Part shown: in pieces, positions 38,397 to 46,877 of the stretch
Numbering within the stretch: position 1 is the first letter of the stretch
Layout of the letters: every line of letters starts with the position of its first letter
Origin: Alkalihalobacillus bogoriensis ATCC BAA-922
Lineage (GTDB): Bacteria > Bacillota > Bacilli > Bacillales > Bacillaceae_F
Assembly: GCF_000621445.1 (NCBI RefSeq)
Contig: NZ_JHYI01000014.1
Location: 1 to 64,000 of the forward strand
Length of the DNA stretch: 64,000 bases
Reading direction: 5' to 3'
Made by a program: the position numbers and the translations under genes
Notes under the pieces: model-generated
The model's input: the letters and a program-made list of their open reading frames with translations, nothing else
The model's database searches: none
What the model was told of the DNA's origin: nothing

Positions 38397-39380
38397 ATGT
38401 TCTTCTTTGAAGCAATCCCTTGGTACAATGTGATAATGTGGTTCGTTGTTTTTGGTATTCTTATTGGTTTAAATGAGCTCGTCCGTGGGAGTAAATGGGC
38501 TAGTATTACGATCTTTATTGTTTTACCTATCATCCTTACTCCAATCTGGTTTTTGAAAGGTGCAAGTGATGCATTGTCGTGGTTCCATTGGGTCAAAGTA
38601 TACTCAGCTCTTGCTGGTAGTATTATCTATATGGTCATTCGATATACAAACTACCACAAGAAGCATAAATGGTATCTCACTTTAGTCCCAGCGATATTAG
38701 CCATCAATATTTTAGAAGCTGTCATTCGAGAGTTTCAAGTCGGAATTTTAGGTTTTGAAGGTATGGTTGATGGCATGCAATATATCTCAGGTGGTTGGAA
38801 CTATGTTAATGGTGTGGCAGGGATTTTAAATCTTCTATTGATTTGTGGCTGGTTTGGGATTTTTGCAACAAGTGGGAAGAAAAAAGATATGATATGGCCG
38901 GACCAAACGCGGCTATGGATCGTTGCCTACGGTGTTTGGAATATCGCATATGTATATGCTTGTGCACCGGGTAATGCCTTTTATTCGGGAGTCGCATTAA
39001 ATATTGCAGCGACAGTTCCTGCGTTATTATGGGCAAAAGGAACGTGGATGCAAAATCGTGCCCAAACATTATCGTTTTGGATGATGTGGGTCATGACCTT
39101 CCCGTATTTCTTTGCCATAGGAAGTACATTTAATGTAAGTGTCAGTTATAATCCGGCCGCGAACTGGACATTGGCTTTACTAAGCTTAGCTTTAAATGTC
39201 ACTTTAGCAGTATGGCAAGTATATCGAATCGTGAAGAACCGTTTAAATCCGTTAACAGATGAAATATGGACGGATACTAAGGAATATAAACTAGTAAACG
39301 CCTTCCGTCATAATGAAGTTGACCATTCTTCCATCGAACATAAAGCCCTAGGATACACAGGATCTGAAGGGAAAAGCTAA
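38397..39380 (+). CDS. DUF5692-like integral membrane protein, paralogue 1
   Basis: 327 aa from ATG 38397, 8 nt after GAGAGGAG. Eight to nine membrane helices; the N-terminus MFFFEAIPWYNVIMWFVVFG and the blocks ISGGWNYVNG and YVYACAPGNAFYSG are strongly conserved with the next gene. Extra C-terminal tail (NEVDHSSIEHKALGYTGSEG). I believe the family is DUF5692; no transport or enzyme motif is evident. Probably controlled by the divergent TetR-type repressor. Function unknown. Confidence 0.75.
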   Translation: MFFFEAIPWYNVIMWFVVFGILIGLNELVRGSKWASITIFIVLPIILTPIWFLKGASDALSWFHWVKVYSALAGSIIYMVIRYTNYHKKHKWYLTLVPAILAINILEAVIREFQVGILGFEGMVDGMQYISGGWNYVNGVAGILNLLLICGWFGIFATSGKKKDMIWPDQTRLWIVAYGVWNIAYVYACAPGNAFYSGVALNIAATVPALLWAKGTWMQNRAQTLSFWMMWVMTFPYFFAIGSTFNVSVSYNPAANWTLALLSLALNVTLAVWQVYRIVKNRLNPLTDEIWTDTKEYKLVNAFRHNEVDHSSIEHKALGYTGSEGKS

Positions 39381-39389
39381 TTTAGTTAT

Positions 39390-39434
39390 ATTGTCCTTAT
39401 GTCATTTATAATTTGACGTAGGGACAATTTTTTT
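39390..39434 (+). terminator. Terminator of DUF5692-like paralogue 1
   Basis: ATTGTCC(..)TATGTCA and TGACGTA(.)GGACAAT arms followed by a T-run, so the two paralogues are separately transcribed. Confidence 0.85.
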
Positions 39435-39588
39435 ATCGTTAAAAAAAGATGGAAAGAAACTAATGTGAACGGTTTTGTAACGAAAAAGTCAAAAACTTAC
39501 TGCTATTATTTACCTTACTATCGAACTAGTTCAAATATCACTAATTCTATTGATAATAAATTGTTGATTTGTTAATATATTGATGTGG

Positions 39589-39613
39589 ACAAACCGAACA
39601 ATTGTTATGTTTC
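39589..39613. promoter_or_regulatory. Putative TetR-type operator, copy 2
   Basis: ACAAACCGAAC-AATTG-TTATGTTTC matches the site at 38224 except for three central bases. About 110 bp upstream of paralogue 2. Confidence 0.6.
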
Positions 39614-39724
39614 GAAGGTCGAAACAATTCTATCAAGTAGATATGGAGAAATTTCGATAATGAGCGTGAGAAACATGAATGCTTCGGTATGTTATGAAAT
39701 TTAAATAGGAAAGGGGCCCGCTTA

Positions 39725-40657
39725 TTGTTCTTTTTTGAAGCTATTCCTTGGTATAACGCAATGATATGGTTAGTAGTTTTAAGTCTTCTTATTGGTTTAA
39801 ATGAACTTGTACGTGCAAGTAAATGGGCGAGTATTGCTTTTTTTATCGTATTACCTGTTATTTTAACCCCGATTTGGATTTTTCATGATGCTAGTGACGT
39901 CACATCTTGGTTTCATTGGGTTAAAGTATATTCTGCTCTAGCAGGATGTCTTATTTATATGGTGATTAGGTTTACGAATTACCATATAAAGCATAAGTGG
40001 TATCTTATTCTTGTTCCAGCTATTTTAGCTCTTAACATTGTAGAAGCGATTGCTCGAGAACTTCAAGTAGGGATTATTGGTTTTAATGGTATTGTAGACG
40101 GTATGCAGTATATATCAGGTGGTTGGAATTATATTAATGGTCTTGCGGGCTTATTAAATCTTCTACTTATTTGTGGTTGGGTTGGAATTTACGCAACACG
40201 TGGAAAGCGTAAAGATATGATCTGGCCAGACCAAACTCGCCTGTTCATCGTAGCCTATGCGGTTTGGAATATATCGTATGTATATTCTTGTGCTCCTGGA
40301 AATGCGTTTTATTCTGGTCTTGCATTAAATATGGCAGCGGTCATACCAGCCTTTTTCTGGGCAAAAGGAACGTGGATGCAAAATCGAGCACAAACGTTGT
40401 CGTTTTGGATGATGTGGGTCATGACATTCCCTTATTTCTTTGCTGTAGGCAGTATATTTAATGTAAGTGTCAGTTATAATCCAGCTGCAAACTGGACATT
40501 GGCGATTATTAGTTTAGCTTTAAATGTGGGGCTTGCAGTATGGCAAGTTTATCGTATTGTGAAATATCGCTTACATCCATTAAAAGATGAAATTTTTGCA
40601 GGCACAAATGAGTATAAACTAGCAAATGCAACTAGAGAAACAACAGAAGCTTCGTAA
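39725..40657 (+). CDS. DUF5692-like integral membrane protein, paralogue 2
   Basis: 310 aa with a TTG start 8-9 nt after AGGAAAGGGG; the TTG corresponds exactly to the ATG of paralogue 1 (MFFFEAIPWYNAMIWLVVLS). Most residues of the core are identical to paralogue 1, so this is a recent tandem duplication with diverged 3' ends: it lacks the last 15-20 residues of paralogue 1. Upstream DNA keeps the shared operator-like sequence. Same unknown role. Confidence 0.75.
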   Translation: MFFFEAIPWYNAMIWLVVLSLLIGLNELVRASKWASIAFFIVLPVILTPIWIFHDASDVTSWFHWVKVYSALAGCLIYMVIRFTNYHIKHKWYLILVPAILALNIVEAIARELQVGIIGFNGIVDGMQYISGGWNYINGLAGLLNLLLICGWVGIYATRGKRKDMIWPDQTRLFIVAYAVWNISYVYSCAPGNAFYSGLALNMAAVIPAFFWAKGTWMQNRAQTLSFWMMWVMTFPYFFAVGSIFNVSVSYNPAANWTLAIISLALNVGLAVWQVYRIVKYRLHPLKDEIFAGTNEYKLANATRETTEAS

Positions 40658-40749
40658 CAGTAGTATAAGCAAATGAAAGGCATAGAGAGAATTCTCTATG
40701 CTTAATTTATAAATTATTTTAAAATATATCACATCATCAGGAGGATAAT

Positions 40750-42225
40750 ATGAAAACGAAAGACTATTCATTTGAAGCTAGAAACTGGTTATTAATAAAG
40801 TTATACATTCTATCTGTAGTGTTAACAGCGATTATCTTATTCGCTGGGGGCTTGCCGCTTATTACGAATATCATTGGTACAGCATTTGGTGTCGTTACTG
40901 TATTAATCGTATTTACGATGCATAAATTAAACAAAAATGTGAATTGGATCCCATATATTTTAATTATAAGCTTAGCGTTGATGACAGTATTTATGCTAGA
41001 AAACCGTCCTGCCATCACGACGTATTTACTAGCTTATTACAGCATTATCATTATTTCTTTATATCATAATTTCCGTTATGTTATCGTATCTGGTGTATTT
41101 GGTTTATTCATTACAAATTACTTTGCCTTAAACTTTGGGGAACAAACAATTGTTGGTTATACGAATGTTCATTTGGCATCTTTTAATATTTTATTTATAT
41201 TAATGACAACGTTTCTAATTGCACAATGTAGAATCGGACAAAACATCCAAAAAGATGTCGAAGTGCTCGCAGACGAAGCTGTTACTTCAAATGAACAAAT
41301 GGAAGGGATTATCGTAAAGGTAAGAGAAACCGTATCAATGTTGGAAGAACTGACTTTACAACTATCGGATCATTCGGAGTCTTCTGCCACATATTCGAAA
41401 GAATTAGCAGCTACATTTAATGAAATTGCTGGTGGAGTTGGGAGTCAAGCGCAAAGTGCATCTGAGATGAGTGAATCATTACATTCGGTTGACCAAGAGA
41501 TCGATGGAATATCTGTTAAAGCGAAAACAATGAAAGAAAATGCGAGCAGCACGAGTGAAGTTGTTGCCAATGGATCAGAAAAAGTGAAACAATTACATGA
41601 TACGATTCAAACCGTAAATGAAACTCTTCAAATATCGGTAGAAGAGATGGGTGAATTAAATAGTTCGACTTCAAAAGTCGGTGAAATTGTAAATACGATT
41701 TCAGAAATTGCTGATCAAACGAATTTGCTTGCCTTAAATGCCGCTATTGAAGCCGCTCGTGCTGGTGAGAGTGGAAAAGGATTTGCTGTTGTGGCACAAG
41801 AAGTTCGTAAATTAGCAGAACATTCGATTCAATCCACACATGAAATCGGAACAATATTATCGTTAATTCAAGAAAAAGCCAAATCAGCCACAACACGAGT
41901 ACAAGAAAGTGGAGATACATTTAAGCTTAGTAAGCAGTTAACAGAAGAAACGGATTCGGCCTTTCATAACATTGAACAAAATGTACTTCAGCTACAAACG
42001 CTTTCTACAGAAGTAGACAAACAAGTTGAATCATTAGGCCAGTCGTCTGAAAAAGTTGTTGATGAAGTCAATTCCGTTTCAAGTGTGTCCGAACAGTTAC
42101 ACGCATCAGTACAAGAAGTGTTTGCGAGTGTGGAAGATAATAACCATAAAATCAGCACAGTTAATGAGAAGGTTAAAGAAATGAATGAAGTGACAGAACA
42201 GTTAAAGCAATTAGTTCAAAAATAG
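40750..42225 (+). CDS. Methyl-accepting chemotaxis protein without an extracellular sensor domain
   Basis: 491 aa. Residues 15-165 contain six membrane helices with short loops ([34 protein letters not shown]-type helices). A signalling domain follows with the conserved tip ([37 protein letters not shown]) and flanking methylation helices. The architecture equals that of the transducer at 11575, but the sequences diverge outside the tip. AGGAGG ribosome site. Monocistronic, ending at a strong terminator. Confidence 0.92.
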   Translation: MKTKDYSFEARNWLLIKLYILSVVLTAIILFAGGLPLITNIIGTAFGVVTVLIVFTMHKLNKNVNWIPYILIISLALMTVFMLENRPAITTYLLAYYSIIIISLYHNFRYVIVSGVFGLFITNYFALNFGEQTIVGYTNVHLASFNILFILMTTFLIAQCRIGQNIQKDVEVLADEAVTSNEQMEGIIVKVRETVSMLEELTLQLSDHSESSATYSKELAATFNEIAGGVGSQAQSASEMSESLHSVDQEIDGISVKAKTMKENASSTSEVVANGSEKVKQLHDTIQTVNETLQISVEEMGELNSSTSKVGEIVNTISEIADQTNLLALNAAIEAARAGESGKGFAVVAQEVRKLAEHSIQSTHEIGTILSLIQEKAKSATTRVQESGDTFKLSKQLTEETDSAFHNIEQNVLQLQTLSTEVDKQVESLGQSSEKVVDEVNSVSSVSEQLHASVQEVFASVEDNNHKISTVNEKVKEMNEVTEQLKQLVQK

Positions 42226-42243
42226 AATAGGTTTTTAATGTAG

Positions 42244-42280
42244 GGCATGAGTCTAGTAAAAGTAGATTCATGCCTTTTTT
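42244..42280 (+). terminator. Terminator of the second chemotaxis gene
   Basis: GGCATGAGTCTA and TAGATTCATGCC arms followed by TTTTTT. Confidence 0.88.
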
Positions 42281-42338
42281 ATCTAAAAAAGCAGATTATA
42301 AAGGAAATTAAGGCAAATGCATTCGGAATCTTGTCTAT

Positions 42339-42366
42339 ACAAAATAAAAAGATATGACATAAAGTG
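42339..42366 (+). promoter_or_regulatory. Sigma-K-like promoter of the small protein gene at 42390
   Basis: AC (42339-42340), 17 bp, then CATAAAGTG (42358-42366), one base off the sigma-K -10 CATANNNTA. The region upstream (AGGCAAATGCATTCGGAA, CTTGTCTA) is conserved ahead of the paralogue at 43137. Confidence 0.5.
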
Positions 42367-42389
42367 TAGTGTAGAAAGGAGGGAGAAGA

Positions 42390-42656
42390 ATGACACACAA
42401 AAGAAGACATGATGATGTAGATGCAATTAACACGAACGCTGAAAACCAAAATTTTGTATTAAGTGACAGCGATAGTAGAGCAAAAAGTCAAAACGAAAAC
42501 TTCCTGAAAGACAAGAACTTTAATACGAATAAAGCAAATGCGATTATTGAGGGAAGTGGAAATGCGACTGTGGATGTAGCAGTTGATGCAGAGTCATTTG
42601 CGAAAAACCGTAATAAAGCATTTGCTGATGCAGATGCTATTGCGAAAGACCGTTAA
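42390..42656 (+). CDS. Small hydrophilic protein, paralogue 1 (probable spore-layer protein)
   Basis: 88 aa, highly charged, rich in Asn, Asp and Ala, with no Cys, signal or membrane segment. Distinct blocks: INTNAENQNFVLSDSDSRAK, SQNENFLKD, NKANAIIEGSGNATVDVAVD and AESFAKNRNKAFADADA. All are repeated in the protein at 43137. The sigma-K-like promoter and the nearby Mnx genes suggest expression in the mother cell and a place in the coat or exosporium, but this is inference; I recognise no named family. AAGGAGGG ribosome site. Confidence 0.6.
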   Translation: MTHKRRHDDVDAINTNAENQNFVLSDSDSRAKSQNENFLKDKNFNTNKANAIIEGSGNATVDVAVDAESFAKNRNKAFADADAIAKDR

Positions 42657-42684
42657 TATTTTCTGTTCCTATTAAAATATGTTG

Positions 42685-42716
42685 GAAAGGGCACTTAATA
42701 GTGTCCTTTCTTATTA
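42685..42716 (+). terminator. Terminator after small protein paralogue 1
   Basis: GAAAGGGCACT and AGTGTCCTTTC arms, then TTATTAT. Confidence 0.7.
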
Positions 42717-42740
42717 TACGAGGAAAAGAGGTGAAATCAG

Positions 42741-42986
42741 TTGTATTCAAGTGAATCGAATGTAAACAAAAGTGGGAACTCTGATGTTGATGTCACAGTA
42801 ATTGTGGAAACTTCTGCTTTAGCTTATGCATTTCTTTGTTTTATGTATATAGATGGACGAATAAATAAAGAACAGTATGACGAGATGGTAACTGAAATGA
42901 AAAAAGTAGCAAAAGAGCCTAACACTAAAGCAGCTGTGGAGAAGAAAAAACCTATAAATCGGTTAAGGTTAAGAAATAAGAAATAG
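42741..42986 (+). CDS. Small protein of unknown function between the two paralogues
   Basis: 81 aa with a TTG start 7 nt after AGAGGTGA. N-terminal NVNKSGNSDVDVTVIVETSA echoes the NxTVDVAVDAES strand of its neighbours, so it may be a diverged relative. The middle is hydrophobic (ALAYAFLCFMYIDGRI) and the end is basic (KKPINRLRLRNKK). No own terminator or clear promoter. Probably belongs to the same spore-related group. Confidence 0.5.
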   Translation: MYSSESNVNKSGNSDVDVTVIVETSALAYAFLCFMYIDGRINKEQYDEMVTEMKKVAKEPNTKAAVEKKKPINRLRLRNKK

Positions 42987-43085
42987 AAGAACTGAAATCG
43001 TTTGAGTCTAGTAAAAAAGGGCATTAGTTCTATTTAATAAAGTCACTAGTAAAATTGAGGCAAGTGTATTCAGTAACTTGTCTAC

Positions 43086-43112
43086 ACAGTATCATTTTTG
43101 TTTCATATAGTA
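43086..43112 (+). promoter_or_regulatory. Sigma-K-like promoter of the small protein gene at 43137
   Basis: AC at 43086-43087, 16 bp, then CATATAGTA at 43104-43112, an exact match to the sigma-K pattern AC-N16-CATANNNTA. Confidence 0.65.
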
Positions 43113-43136
43113 AAAGTAAAGAAAGGAGGGGAGACA

Positions 43137-43430
43137 ATGAGCAAATTTAGAGAGCGCTTTGTTGATGATGTGGATATGATTGACACAAATGCAGAGAATG
43201 AAAACTTTGTATTAAGTGCTAGCGATAGCAGAGCAAAAAGTCAAAATGAAAACTTCTTAAAAGACCAAAACGTAAATGTGAATAAGGCGAACGCGGTTAT
43301 TGAAAATAGCGGAAATGCGGTAGTAAATGTAACAGTAGATGCAGAATCATTTGCGAAAAACCGCAATAAAGCATTTGCTGATGCAGATGCCGTTGCTATT
43401 GAGGATGATAGAAAAAAATTCCGTTATTAA
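43137..43430 (+). CDS. Small hydrophilic protein, paralogue 2 (probable spore-layer protein)
   Basis: 97 aa from ATG 43137 (AAAGGAGGGG upstream; a longer open frame from 43098 overlaps the promoter). It shares with the 42390 protein DxNAENxNFVLS, DSRAKSQNENFLKDQNVNVN, NKANAVIENSGNAVVNVTVD and AESFAKNRNKAFADADAVA, and adds a basic C-terminal tail (DDRKKFRY). It has the better sigma-K promoter of the pair and a strong terminator. Role inferred only from promoter and neighbourhood. Confidence 0.62.
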   Translation: MSKFRERFVDDVDMIDTNAENENFVLSASDSRAKSQNENFLKDQNVNVNKANAVIENSGNAVVNVTVDAESFAKNRNKAFADADAVAIEDDRKKFRY

Positions 43431-43440
43431 GTAAAACTTC

Positions 43441-43474
43441 AAGAAGGGCACATTGTTAAGTGCCCTTCTTTTTA
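43441..43474. terminator. Terminator after small protein paralogue 2
   Basis: AAGAAGGGCAC and GTGCCCTTCTT arms followed by TTTT; it may act for the convergent copC-copD gene as well. Confidence 0.85.
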
Positions 43475-43531
43475 GAATGATGATAGATCCGCTTAGGTAT
43501 AAGCTGAAAATGTAGAATATTCGGATTGCCC

Positions 43532-44803
43532 TTAATGATTGTGATGTCGATGTTCATGCTCGTTCCAGTCAAGTTCCATTTTATCTGGAGTACTCGTAGT
43601 GGAGAGGAAGCCTGAAAGGATAACGAGGATAAGTAAAAAAACGAACTCAATTCGTAGTAGAAACAGTAGCTTTCGTAAATGATTATGTTTATCTGGAAAG
43701 TTGACTGAGTCTCGTAATAATGGAACCCATACGAATCTGTGAAAACAAGTGATGAGTAATATCATCACGGTTACAATTAGCTTTGCTAACAGCCATTTTC
43801 CATAGGGAGTTGTAGTAAGCAAATTCACGCTTTCAATATAAGTGAAGCTCATGATTAAGCCGGAGAAGATGACAACAACAAAAAGAATGAAAGAAACAAT
43901 GAAAAACCGCTGGATGCATTTATGAATGAGTTGCATTCGAACATAAGATTGTTCACGAGTAAAGGAATAAACGAGCAAGGAAAGCAATCCACCTACCCAA
44001 ACGGAAGCTGCCCCTAAATGGACACTATGGGATAGGGTTTGGTTAACAGAAAAGGAATGGCTAGTAAGTGAAAATGTGAAGAGTAACAGTATGACCATTA
44101 TAAGAGCAAATGATTTGTGAAAGTTACGGATAATGAAAAATAAAAATCCAGCAACAAACAATGGTCGAAGCATAGGGACAAAGGTTAACCAAGAATCAAT
44201 TGTTAAATGAGGAATGAAAACTTGAAAACTTGTGACAAAATAAAGAAAGAAAATAAAGCTGTAAATCGATACCTCGATTTTTTTGCTGAACGGGTGTAGG
44301 AGTAGTGGAGATGTATTTTTATCTACAAGCCAATGTATAAAAAAATATAAACCAATTAGTACTACAAATGCGAACAATTCAACTATTTTAATAACGGAAA
44401 GGCTACTCTGGCTAGGGACTTGCTGTGACACTTGTTCGGTTGTAGATTGAATTGAAAAATGATGCGAACCATTCATAGTATGCTCATTATAAAATGTGAC
44501 TTCCCATTGAACTTTGTATTTCCCCTCATCTAAATTGGGAACAAAAAGTACAAGCTTGGTCAGCTCTGTACATACCAATTCCCCTAAGACACTATCCCCT
44601 TTTTCTGTGAAAAGTTGTATAGAACTGGACTCCAAGCGAATAGGTTCAGAAAAAGTGAGAGAAATATTATCTAATGGTTCCTTGAGGACGGAATTAGGAC
44701 TAGGAAAGGTCTCCTCAAGTATTGGTTGGGATGAAACATGACTAGGAATGAAAGCCGTGAAAAAAAGAAAAAAGAAAACGAGTAAAAACATCCTCTTACC
44801 CAA
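43532..44803 (-). CDS. CopC-CopD fusion (YcnJ-like copper transport protein)
   Basis: 423 aa, TTG start after GAGGTG. Signal-like N-terminus (MFLLVFFFLFFTAFIP), then an extracellular CopC domain of about 100 aa (EETFPSPNSVLKEPLDNISL, KYKVQWEVTFYNEHTMNGSH) and a CopD-type domain with about eight membrane helices (HSVHLGAASVWVGGLLSLLV has the expected His). It ends in a His-rich tail (NEHEHRHHNH). The first residue after the signal, normally the Cu-binding His of CopC, reads Gln-Pro here. Neighbouring multicopper oxidase genes need copper, so import or delivery of Cu to the Mnx complex is plausible. Confidence 0.85.
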   Translation of the reverse strand: MGKRMFLLVFFFLFFTAFIPSHVSSQPILEETFPSPNSVLKEPLDNISLTFSEPIRLESSSIQLFTEKGDSVLGELVCTELTKLVLFVPNLDEGKYKVQWEVTFYNEHTMNGSHHFSIQSTTEQVSQQVPSQSSLSVIKIVELFAFVVLIGLYFFIHWLVDKNTSPLLLHPFSKKIEVSIYSFIFFLYFVTSFQVFIPHLTIDSWLTFVPMLRPLFVAGFLFFIIRNFHKSFALIMVILLLFTFSLTSHSFSVNQTLSHSVHLGAASVWVGGLLSLLVYSFTREQSYVRMQLIHKCIQRFFIVSFILFVVVIFSGLIMSFTYIESVNLLTTTPYGKWLLAKLIVTVMILLITCFHRFVWVPLLRDSVNFPDKHNHLRKLLFLLRIEFVFLLILVILSGFLSTTSTPDKMELDWNEHEHRHHNH

Positions 44804-44838
44804 AGCCTCACCTCATAAACGAAAAGTCATTGAAATTT

Positions 44839-45255
44839 TTACACCTTCATAGAATAACAAAGCATCCCCAACAGTATAAAGACGAGAGATTGAGTAAAGC
44901 CAATGAGAATAAGACTATGCTGAGCCATATCCCCAATCATAGGAGCCATTATTCCACTCATCACGCCACTTGTTACCCCCATAATCACAGTTTGATATTC
45001 AACTAATGAACCGAACAATACCCCTATTGCGATTCCGATAATCGTTGTAAGTATTGTCATCTCTGTAAATTGGAAAGGAAAGTGGTAAATCAAAATTAAT
45101 CCCGATGCAATAGAGATAATGCCAGTAGGAGTCATCGCTACATTCATTCCTAAATGATATCCAATTAATTTACGCTTCTTGAATAAATATTGGTATGTTA
45201 GTCCAGCAAAGACGAAGTTTACATAAAACAAAACCCATAAGATTGTTCCAATCAT
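44839..45255 (-). CDS. Small membrane protein of unknown function
   Basis: 138 aa from the ATG after GGAGGTG. Four membrane helices (TILWVLFYVNFVFAGLTYQY, GIISIASGLILIYHF, TIIGIAIGVLFGSLV, SLILIGFTQSLVFILLGML). Several Met and Gly residues in the third part (GVTSGVMSGIMAPMIGDMAQ), a composition seen in copper-handling membrane proteins though not diagnostic. It lies 36 bp upstream of the copC-copD gene in the same direction, so the two are likely an operon divergent from the Mnx genes. No family recognised. Confidence 0.65.
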   Translation of the reverse strand: MIGTILWVLFYVNFVFAGLTYQYLFKKRKLIGYHLGMNVAMTPTGIISIASGLILIYHFPFQFTEMTILTTIIGIAIGVLFGSLVEYQTVIMGVTSGVMSGIMAPMIGDMAQHSLILIGFTQSLVFILLGMLCYSMKV

Positions 45256-45422
45256 GAAAACACCTCCAGTTATAAAATATGACATAACAGGTCATTTAGA
45301 AGGATATTTTTCCAACAAAAAAACAGGTTATCCCTATGCCCAAATTTTTCAATTTAATTCCTAAAAAATACAATCGGGCATATGTTTAGTTAGTAAGAAG
45401 TGAAGGGGAGGGAGATAAATGG

Positions 45423-46208
45423 ATGAAACAATCCGATATCAGATTGGATGAATACGTAGAAAAGTTGTGGGAGCAAAGGAATAAAGAGAGAGTCAATGAA
45501 AGTTCGGAAAACTTGGTTCGTTTAAAAAATGGTGAAGGTCTTTCCTCACCCGGTAGTGATTTACCTGCTGAAGAATTAAAGCTTGTTCAACAACATATTC
45601 ACCGTTCGAATTTATTCCAGTTAAGCAAAGCATTACCGAACAAAAAAAAAGAATTGATTCTTAGAAAATTTTTTAAACATAAGCGGAACCAACAAGTCGA
45701 AGTTTTTATTCATTCGGACCCAAACAATCCAATTCATATCGTTGGGAAAGTGAACACGATAGGCAGAGATTTTGTGACTTTAACAACTTTAAAAGACCGA
45801 ATATGGTTGCCCTACTCAAACATTGAATCTGCGAATGTACCATACGGATTACCAGAAGTGTCATCAACCCATCAGCATTTTGCGTATGATGAGGAGTTAC
45901 GGAATAAATTGATCACGCGATTTAGTGAGACGGTTATAAGTAAAGACGTATTACTTCAGCAGTTTTTTGAAGAAACGTTAGAAACGAACTTACAAACGTG
46001 GAAAGGAACAAATGTCAAGGTCATTACACAAGACACGACGTATTCCGGAAAGATTGTTCAGTCAAAAGATGGCATTGTTGAACTAAAACGAAGGGGGCAA
46101 ATACCACTTTCAGAAATCAAGGTATTAAAAACAATCCGGCTATCAACGATGTTAATGGGATTTTTTAGAAGTAAGAGCCATATTCGTAAGGAGGATAACA
46201 ATGGATAG
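45423..46208 (+). CDS. Mnx-operon protein with two Sm-like beta-barrel segments
   Basis: 261 aa. After a charged helical N-terminus (about 1-90) come two short barrel-like segments: VEVFIHSDPNNPIHIVGKVN with TIGRDFVTLTTL near residues 95-140, and NVKVITQDTTYSGKIVQSKD at about 195-235 ending IPLSEIKVLKTI. The pattern (V-x-V...G-x-I...GRDFV-x-L...IPLxxI) also occurs in the proteins at 50545 and 51367 and resembles DUF2642-type spore proteins. First gene of the mnx operon here; its end overlaps mnxE by 8 bp. Its position suggests a counterpart of the genes preceding mnxE in Bacillus sp. SG-1. Confidence 0.65.
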   Translation: MKQSDIRLDEYVEKLWEQRNKERVNESSENLVRLKNGEGLSSPGSDLPAEELKLVQQHIHRSNLFQLSKALPNKKKELILRKFFKHKRNQQVEVFIHSDPNNPIHIVGKVNTIGRDFVTLTTLKDRIWLPYSNIESANVPYGLPEVSSTHQHFAYDEELRNKLITRFSETVISKDVLLQQFFEETLETNLQTWKGTNVKVITQDTTYSGKIVQSKDGIVELKRRGQIPLSEIKVLKTIRLSTMLMGFFRSKSHIRKEDNNG

Positions 46209-46548
46209 AGAATCAAAGGAACAGCATGAAAAAAAAGTGACGATTACTCCTCTTGAAGAAGAGAAGGCCATAGCGAAGTGTGATCCACTATTAATACGAG
46301 ACCTTGTAGATGAAGATGTCCTTATCGTACTTGAAAGTCATCAACTCAATATTTTAGGTCAAACGTTTCGGCCTATTTTTACAGGTAGAATCATTGAAGT
46401 GACATTTGGTTTTATCACATTGACAAATGTCATTATTAAAATGCCGAATGCCCCTTTTTACGAATTCCCTACTCCACTCAGTTTTCCAATAGAGAGAATA
46501 GTAGGTGTAACAAGGTTTGATCCTAGAACGGTCATTCCGTTAACTTAA
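46201..46548 (+). CDS. mnxE: MnxE-like small subunit of the manganese oxidase complex
   Basis: 115 aa, start overlapping the preceding gene, AAGGAGG site. Mostly beta-strand sequence (VLIVLESHQLNILGQTFRPI, TGRIIEVTFGFITLTNVIIK). In Bacillus sp. SG-1 and relatives, two small proteins MnxE and MnxF form a copper-binding E3F3 hexamer bound to the giant multicopper oxidase MnxG in the exosporium. Order, size and direct adjacency to mnxF and mnxG make this assignment likely. His residues near the N-terminus could bind metal; not proven. Confidence 0.8.
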   Translation: MDRESKEQHEKKVTITPLEEEKAIAKCDPLLIRDLVDEDVLIVLESHQLNILGQTFRPIFTGRIIEVTFGFITLTNVIIKMPNAPFYEFPTPLSFPIERIVGVTRFDPRTVIPLT

Positions 46549-46570
46549 ATTTTGGAAAGGAGAGTTTTTC

Positions 46571-46855
46571 ATGACAACTCCCAATTTTGAACAAATTCAA
46601 CATGACAATCGTACAGAAGCATTAGCCGACCATTTTAGAGAAAATATCGGAAACCGTGTTTTTATTTTAGTGCCTCAATTTCCGTTTATGTATATTGGAA
46701 TCATCATTGATGTCATTGGTGATCAGTTAATTCTTGATGTAGACACAACCCATATCGAACAATTGGAAAATCGTATTTGGGAAATCCATATTGATACGAT
46801 TCATGTCTTTTATGTTGAAAGAGGCGATGGATGGCCTATCATTCCAACATTCTAA
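46571..46855 (+). CDS. mnxF: MnxF-like small subunit of the manganese oxidase complex
   Basis: 94 aa, AAAGGAG site, 22 bp after mnxE. Beta-rich core (RVFILVPQFPFMYIGIIIDV, IGDQLILDVDTTHIEQL) of the same style as MnxE. It has His in the N-terminal QHDNRTEALADHF and in IWEIHIDTIHVFY. Expected to assemble with MnxE into the accessory ring of the Mn(II)-oxidising MnxEFG complex. Followed 22 bp later by mnxG. Confidence 0.8.
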   Translation: MTTPNFEQIQHDNRTEALADHFRENIGNRVFILVPQFPFMYIGIIIDVIGDQLILDVDTTHIEQLENRIWEIHIDTIHVFYVERGDGWPIIPTF

Positions 46856-46877
46856 TAACAGAAGGAGAAGAATAACG

